NCBI GenBank assembly: GCA_002633005.1
Contig: NMRA01000198.1
Span: 687,459-720,114, forward strand
DNA length: 32,656 nt
Reading direction: 5' to 3'
From: Phoronis australis
Taxonomy: Eukaryota > Phoronida > Phoronidae
The notes below the pieces were generated by a model. The model was not told the origin of the DNA. It saw only the letters and a list, made by a program, of their open reading frames with translations, and did not search any database. Of the stretch, positions 28,050-32,656 are shown piece after piece (position 1 is the stretch's first letter; each line of letters opens with the position of its first letter). Made by a program: the position numbers and the translations under genes.

Positions 28050-28099
28050 GGGAGGGCGTGGCCAATAACAGAGACATCCAGTGGAAATTCGTGACGTCA
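28050..28099 (+). promoter_or_regulatory. Promoter-like cluster: GC box, CCAAT, CRE
   Basis: GGGAGGGCGTGG (28050-28061), CCAAT (28062-28066) and palindromic TGACGTCA (28092-28099) lie within 50 bp. No convincing coding exon follows on either strand inside the window. Confidence 0.3.
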
Positions 28100-28857
28100 A
28101 CTCAGTGAACACAAACGGGAATTTTCAAAGAGGATTACCGGTGTGTGGGGTACCGGTACTACAAGACAAATAGTCACAGGTCTACAAAGAACCCCGAAAT
28201 GGGTAAACCCGTTCTGCGATCAGTCTATCTCTGTTATTTTTTGTGCACTTGGATCTATGGATACGTTTCCCTCCCCAAATCCATTATCATGTAGACAGCT
28301 ACATCTTCGAAAACCGGTCGGCTTATCTCGAACACCGATAATGGAAACAAATTCAGTATCGGATTTTGAAACTGGAATTTAACATCAACGGGAATGCAAT
28401 TTTCTGTTCTTGATTTGCATGTTGGACATTCAAATAAAGAGCAGTATCGCGACCCATGAATGACAATACGAATGCATACAAGGATAAAACTTAACGTATT
28501 GATAACATTACACGTAATACTGAATCTGACTTTAGATTTAACACTCATTGCGCAAGTTTGTTTACTTGTGGTGATCCAGGACTGGCAAAGACGTTTCGCG
28601 ATTCGGTAATAATTTATCTCTCATTAATAATACACATTACGGAATCAATCAATTGTTACACCCGGTTTCTGCTCACGAAATCACAACATTCAGTGATCGA
28701 GTGGTTCATGAAACTTTTATATTACACCTGCTGTTCATTTCCACACGCCGCCGCCCAGATCTGCGCGAGCTGGTTACTCAACGCACACAGCTTCCTCAAC
28801 ACTGCAGTACAGTGTCGACTCTACTCTAAATAAACAAAAAAATCGGAGGATGCACTG

Positions 28858-29620
28858 GTGAGCAACGTCAGTCCAATCCGGCATAAGACACAGTACACGG
28901 GTTCTGTTGTCTGACTGTTTACCAAATATCATGAACACCCATCAAGGAACTTGGTAGATATCAAGGCACTACTGAAGTACTAAAAACCAGCAGTCAGATT
29001 TATCCAAAAATCCATGTCAGTTGTACTCTCAATAGAAACACGTACCGAATTTCATGAAGAACCGTCAAACAATTTATATCGGAGCCATGACAGGCAAAAA
29101 AATAAATTTGCCAAAAGAGAGCGCCACTGTATTCGAACCTGCTCAAAACTCGCCGGTCAGCCGTGCACTTCCCAGAATGAACAGATCATACTAATTTTCA
29201 TGACTATCCTTATAGTGATTTGGTCGATTGTGAGGCAGATGTCAACAACCAAACAGAAAAAATAGCAACTAGGTGGCTCGGAATACGTTGAATGCATTCA
29301 AAAACAAGAAGTCGGTGTCATTTCTACATGTGTAGCCTATTAGCCAAATTTCATGTAAATCCGTGAAGGAACTCCGAAGACACCGACAGATGAAAATGTA
29401 AAAAAGCCACTAGGAGGCACAGCGGCAGTTGGATCCGTCAGAATGTCGTCGCCATCGCTTGTCAATTTCATACAAATACACTTGCCAATTTTAATAAAGT
29501 TCCTGCAAGGGGTTCAGACAAAAAAAAACTGCCACCAAGAGGCACTACAGTACTTGGAGTTGTCCGAAAATCATCGTCAGCGTCAGTCGTCCTCTTTTCA
29601 AAGGGAACACACTTGTAATG
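28858..29620 (+). repeat. Degenerate 117-153 bp repeat, five units, CTCF-like cores
   Basis: Recognised by ACCAAATATCATGAACACCC (28921), ACCGAATTTCATGAAGAACC (29044), ACTAATTTTCATGACTATCC (29189), GCCAAATTTCATGTAAATCC (29342) and GTCAATTTCATACAAATACA (29459). Between them lie AACTAGGTGGC (29268), CCACTAGGAGGCAC (29407) and CCACCAAGAGGCAC (29534), each preceded by an A-rich run. This is the family of the 3.7 and 12.9 kb blocks in opposite orientation. The 83- and 152-codon frames here run through the repeat and are not genes. Confidence 0.65.
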
Positions 29621-31215
29621 ACTTCAAGAAGTCTGTACCATTCGACAACAATCAATTTTTGTTTTTTTTTCGGCCTCAAAATGATATGGTCCCGTTTAAG
29701 ACAAAAATTGATCTTACAATCCCTGTTCACAATTGCCGAAGAAAGCCGGTTTTAGCCAAGCAAGTAATTATGAGTGCTTCATTGTCTAGAAACAATTCAC
29801 AGAAATTATTTCAGAAAATAGCAGTTATGTGCACATTCTCAGACTCTGCACTTTTAATCAGAAATAATGGTGTGGAGGGAGATACTAAATTTCTGGCTTA
29901 ACTCCTAGGTCATTTTCCATAAAACAGACCCACAGTCTTGTTCAGTTGTCGGAAAAGGGTAATTACTGTTTTTCGGTGCATTATTTTTTATCACTCTAGT
30001 GGTAGATTCCGTTCGTAAACATTCCAGAAGAGAAGCATATCCTTCTTGTTCCCTCTAGACTAAAAGGCAAACCATCGACACAATATTTCACCCAAGCCTT
30101 TCTAAACCAAGATAGTAGGTATTTTCCATCCCTAAACAAATTGTTCAGGACAAAAAGTAAATCACAGTGTTAAAGAGACATCTGTTTTGGCAGCCAGTGT
30201 TAGCCAACCCTTCTAAAATTGGACCACATATGATTTCTCAATTTCCTGTTTAGTAGAAAACAATTGCTAACAGGGGAAATATTTCAAGAACTTTTTAGAG
30301 TTAACATGTTTCGTTCGCAATGTTCACATTTCGCTTAGCAGAAGGAAGTGAAAATGCACCTTGAATTTCAAGCACCAAAGTCTGAAACAGCGCGCTACAA
30401 CACACAAAAGATGGCGCTAACATTAAGGACCATGCAAATTTTAGAAATTTCACAATCTATTTATTTATGCCTATTAAACGCCGGTGGTAGAGGCTTCTTG
30501 CCCACAAACGTTCACGAATTTTCTTCTCGCGAACACCAACAGCATTTGTGCACTGAAACGCGACGAACGAATACCCTTTGGTTGCGCACCTTGACATTTT
30601 TTGCAAAGAAAGAGACAATATCAATGAGAACGGCTGGTGGTGACTGAGTCACCATGCAAGCTGGTAGTAATCTACATTGACCTGACGCAAATTCCAGTCG
30701 TTCTCTCCATATGTTTATGAACAACGTAACTGCTCCTGTGAGTCCAACTGCACGTGGCCTTCAACTGAGGATTAGTCAAGACACCAAAACGAGTTGATAA
30801 CTTGGCCCCGATGGTGAGAAAGTTCGCACCAGATGAACTTCACTTTAAGCTCAGTACACGAATTCAACCCAAGTTGATCTGTTCTGCTTGATGACGTCAA
30901 CTCCGCGCGCGGAAAAACATCCCATCCTTTCCAACTTGAGAGCAGGTTGGAAACACAACCAGTTAATCACACGGAGTACACTAAACAGCAGACTTGGCAT
31001 CCCCATCGAATACTTGTGACTTGTGTCTCAAATAAGCCCACTTCTCCCGTCAAAAAACAACCTTTGATTTAGCCCAACTTAGTGTTATAAAATCGATAAA
31101 ACCAGTCTCGTGTCCCTTGAATAGATTAGAAAAAATTCTAGACTCGGGGAAGAACCGGCAGGTCGTCATCGCTTCAGACCACGCGGTTTAGTTTCAATCG
31201 TCAAGACAGCCAAAG
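29621..31215. other. Intergenic
   Basis: No gene recognised. A second TGACGTCA palindrome (30892-30899) is followed by CTCCGCGCGCGG; it shares the 12 bases TGACGTCAACTC with the one at 28092. Confidence 0.45.
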
Positions 31216-31461
31216 CCCGGGCGTTTATTCGGAAAGGGGGGGCGTGTAAACGGAAAGTCATAGCCTCGACTGATATGAAAATATCAGCGATTTTGAGCAT
31301 AAAACGTGTTTTTATTTTTTATTTTAAGTTAATAAATACACAGTTCGCCAACACTTTGTTCGTTTTTATAAATGATAAATGCTCCAAAAAACTGACTTTG
31401 TGGCGAAAAGTTGACGCTAAGTGGCCTTTTAAGAGGACATTTTTCCAATAAACGCCCCACT
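31216..31461. mobile_element. ~246 bp inverted-repeat element with GGGCGTTTATT ends
   Basis: CCCGGGCGTTTATTCGGAAA at the left; the right end in reverse complement gives GTGGGGCGTTTATTGGAAAA. The interior is AT-rich with no coding. Ends of this type behave as a short MITE. The target duplication is not clear. Confidence 0.6.
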
Positions 31462-31906
31462 ATTTGGACACTTGACATCGGGTGGGCTTATCTACGGAAA
31501 ATCCCGGTAAGGCTTCGCAGACTGGAGTATAACACAGACTTTATACGTCGGACATTTCGTTGGAGTAGGCTTTTGAACGTACGGTAGATATTAATAAAGT
31601 AATAAACTCTCTTACTCTCCAGTTTCTATGGAAACGCCTGTCCAACGGAAGAGATTGATCATTTTTGTGGCACCAGTTGTTTTCTGAAGCGCTGGGTCAA
31701 GAACTATCTTCTGGTGTCCGCCAATAGTTGCACCATGAGGGGTGAACCAAATCGAAACTAAATCACTGTTTCGTATCTGACTGGTACGCCGTAGGCCTTT
31801 TATTTGAGATCCAAACTCTCACAACATCAAATATTTCGATTGCGAGAGAACTTAAAACATTCGTCAGCGAAGAACCGGGGTCCTTTTTCCAGTGGCGGGT
31901 TCAGAA
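31462..31906. other. Intergenic
   Basis: No recognisable feature except a T-rich tract and CAG (near 31892) just before the tandem array. Confidence 0.4.
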
Positions 31907-32656
31907 GTGTAACTGACCGGTTAGAGAAGGACTTCGATCCAAGGTCAAGATCGTACGTGGGTAAACCAGAACGAAGACCAGCTTCCCGTTCAGTAGCCCT
32001 AGGACCTCGCTAAAAAGCAAGACTTCGCGAGATTACGTGATAAGTTGCCGTGTATTTTAAATGAGAACACGTGACTTTGACTAGGTTTTAGCTAGGTCCT
32101 AGCGTAGGTCCTAGCGACTACTGAACGCACGCCAGGACGAATCGGAAACCACTTGACTGTTGACGTGATCAGGTAAGTGAGAGTATGGTACCGTATCACA
32201 GGAAACTCTCGTTTTATAATACTTAAACGCTGACCGATCACGTGCTGTTATTTGCGATACGAACCGGTTTATACTTGTTTTTCGTTCGTGTATTTAAAGG
32301 GTTGCGTTTTGTCTATTGCAGTGCATCAAACCTACTAACGCCGTAGGTGTAACTGACCGGTTAGAGAAGGACTTCGATCCAAGGTCAAGATCGTACGTGG
32401 GTACACCAGAACGAAGACCAGGACGAATCCGAAACCACTTGACTGCTGACGTGATCAGGTAGGTGAGAGTATGGTACCGTATCACAGGAAACTCTTATTT
32501 TAGTTACACTTAAACGCTGACCGATCACGTGCTGTTATTTGCGATACGAACCGGTTTAGACTTGTTTTTCGTTCCTTACGTAGAGGGTTGCGTTTTGTCT
32601 ATTGCAGTGCATCAAACCATCTAACACCGTAGGTTAAGGCCAAGGTCGTACGTGGG
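31907..32656 (+). repeat. ~290 bp tandem unit, 2 copies plus start of a third, exon-like
   Basis: Copies start at 31907 and 32347 with GTGTAACTGACCGGTTAGAG; the first is longer because of an inserted element (31987-32127). Without it the unit is 286-292 bp. The unit contains TTTTGTCTATTGCAG (acceptor-like, ending 32321 and 32607) and ATCAG|GTARGTGAG (donor-like, after 32172 and 32458). The piece 32322-32458 is open throughout (VTDRLEKDFDPRSRSYVG in the middle). The third copy is cut short and has TAA. It could be a duplicated exon or a satellite. Confidence 0.75.
31987..32127. mobile_element. 141 bp inverted-repeat element inserted into one tandem copy
   Basis: Ends CGTTCAGTAGCCCTAGGACC and, in reverse complement, CGTTCAGTAGTCGCTAGGACC. 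The neighbouring tandem copy lacks it, continuing AGACCAG directly to GACGAATC, so it is a real insertion (inserted segment about 31982-32135, with an imperfect CCAG at both edges). It brings a TAA stop into the exon-like frame. Related sequence at 18593-18645. Confidence 0.8.

Larger units (their letters stand above)
26705..28857. other. Intergenic with a diverged direct repeat and promoter-like motifs
   Basis: No gene recognised. Contains CAAAATGGCGAC (27047-27058, YY1-like), a direct repeat (27169-27247 and 27570-27648), and a GC-box/CCAAT/CRE cluster at 28050-28099, listed separately. Confidence 0.45.

Noticed and set aside
28143-28382. 79-codon frame after the GC-box/CCAAT/CRE cluster
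   Set aside because: No homology recognised; position after promoter motifs alone is not evidence of a gene.
29443-29901. 152-codon plus-strand frame
   Set aside because: Begins inside the degenerate CTCF-like repeat, with no domain, no splice support and no codon bias that I can see.
1-32656. tRNA, rRNA, CRISPR arrays, bacterial operons
   Set aside because: No B-box-like GGTTCGAATCC, no cloverleaf, no direct-repeat/spacer pattern; the gene structure is eukaryotic.

Overview
The window is animal nuclear DNA. Coding sequence on the + strand is split by GT/AG introns with matching codon phase, the intergenic DNA is full of small inverted-repeat transposons and minisatellites, and the two main coding loci match animal protein families (a TTLL5-type tubulin glutamylase and an NRDP1/RNF41-type RING ligase). 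About 2% divergence between two split copies of one segment suggests a highly heterozygous species, probably a marine invertebrate. The phylum cannot be fixed from this sequence.

Layout. Positions 1-15275 hold the 3' half of a TTLL5-like gene: ten coding exons (3322 to 15275), 693 residues plus stop, with every junction consistent in phase. The catalytic tubulin-ligase domain must lie upstream of the window. Introns carry tandem repeats, one small MITE (9735-10117) and two blocks of a degenerate ~120-150 bp repeat with CTCF-like cores. The segment 10295-12680 is one exon pair given twice around a single N; phase and synonymous differences argue for an assembly haplotype split, not a real exon duplication. 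The 3' UTR may run to about 17.8 kb.

Near 17.8-18.1 kb the base composition changes from CpG-poor to CpG-normal, as expected where a methylated gene body ends. From there to 21.1 kb I see no gene. At 21156-22109 is a 317-residue gene on one coding exon: C3HC4 RING, two SIAH/TRAF-type zinc fingers, coiled coil and an unfamiliar C-terminus.

From 22.1 to 32.66 kb the DNA is mostly mobile-element and repeat debris: a MITE nested in the arm of another MITE (23041-23586), a TA-flanked 696 bp MITE (23633-24328), an 82 bp tandem repeat (24484-24702), a 714 bp MITE (25498-26211), a broken THAP zinc-finger fragment (26492-26704), a second-orientation block of the CTCF-like repeat (28858-29620), and at the right edge a ~290 bp tandem unit with an exon-like frame, one copy of which is split by a 141 bp inverted-repeat element.

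The two main loci need not act together: TTLL5 modifies tubulin, the RING protein would ubiquitinate an unknown substrate. I found no convincing new multi-gene system; the most unusual items are the CTCF-like repeat family, the nested MITEs, the CpG boundary and the divergent C-terminus of the RING protein.
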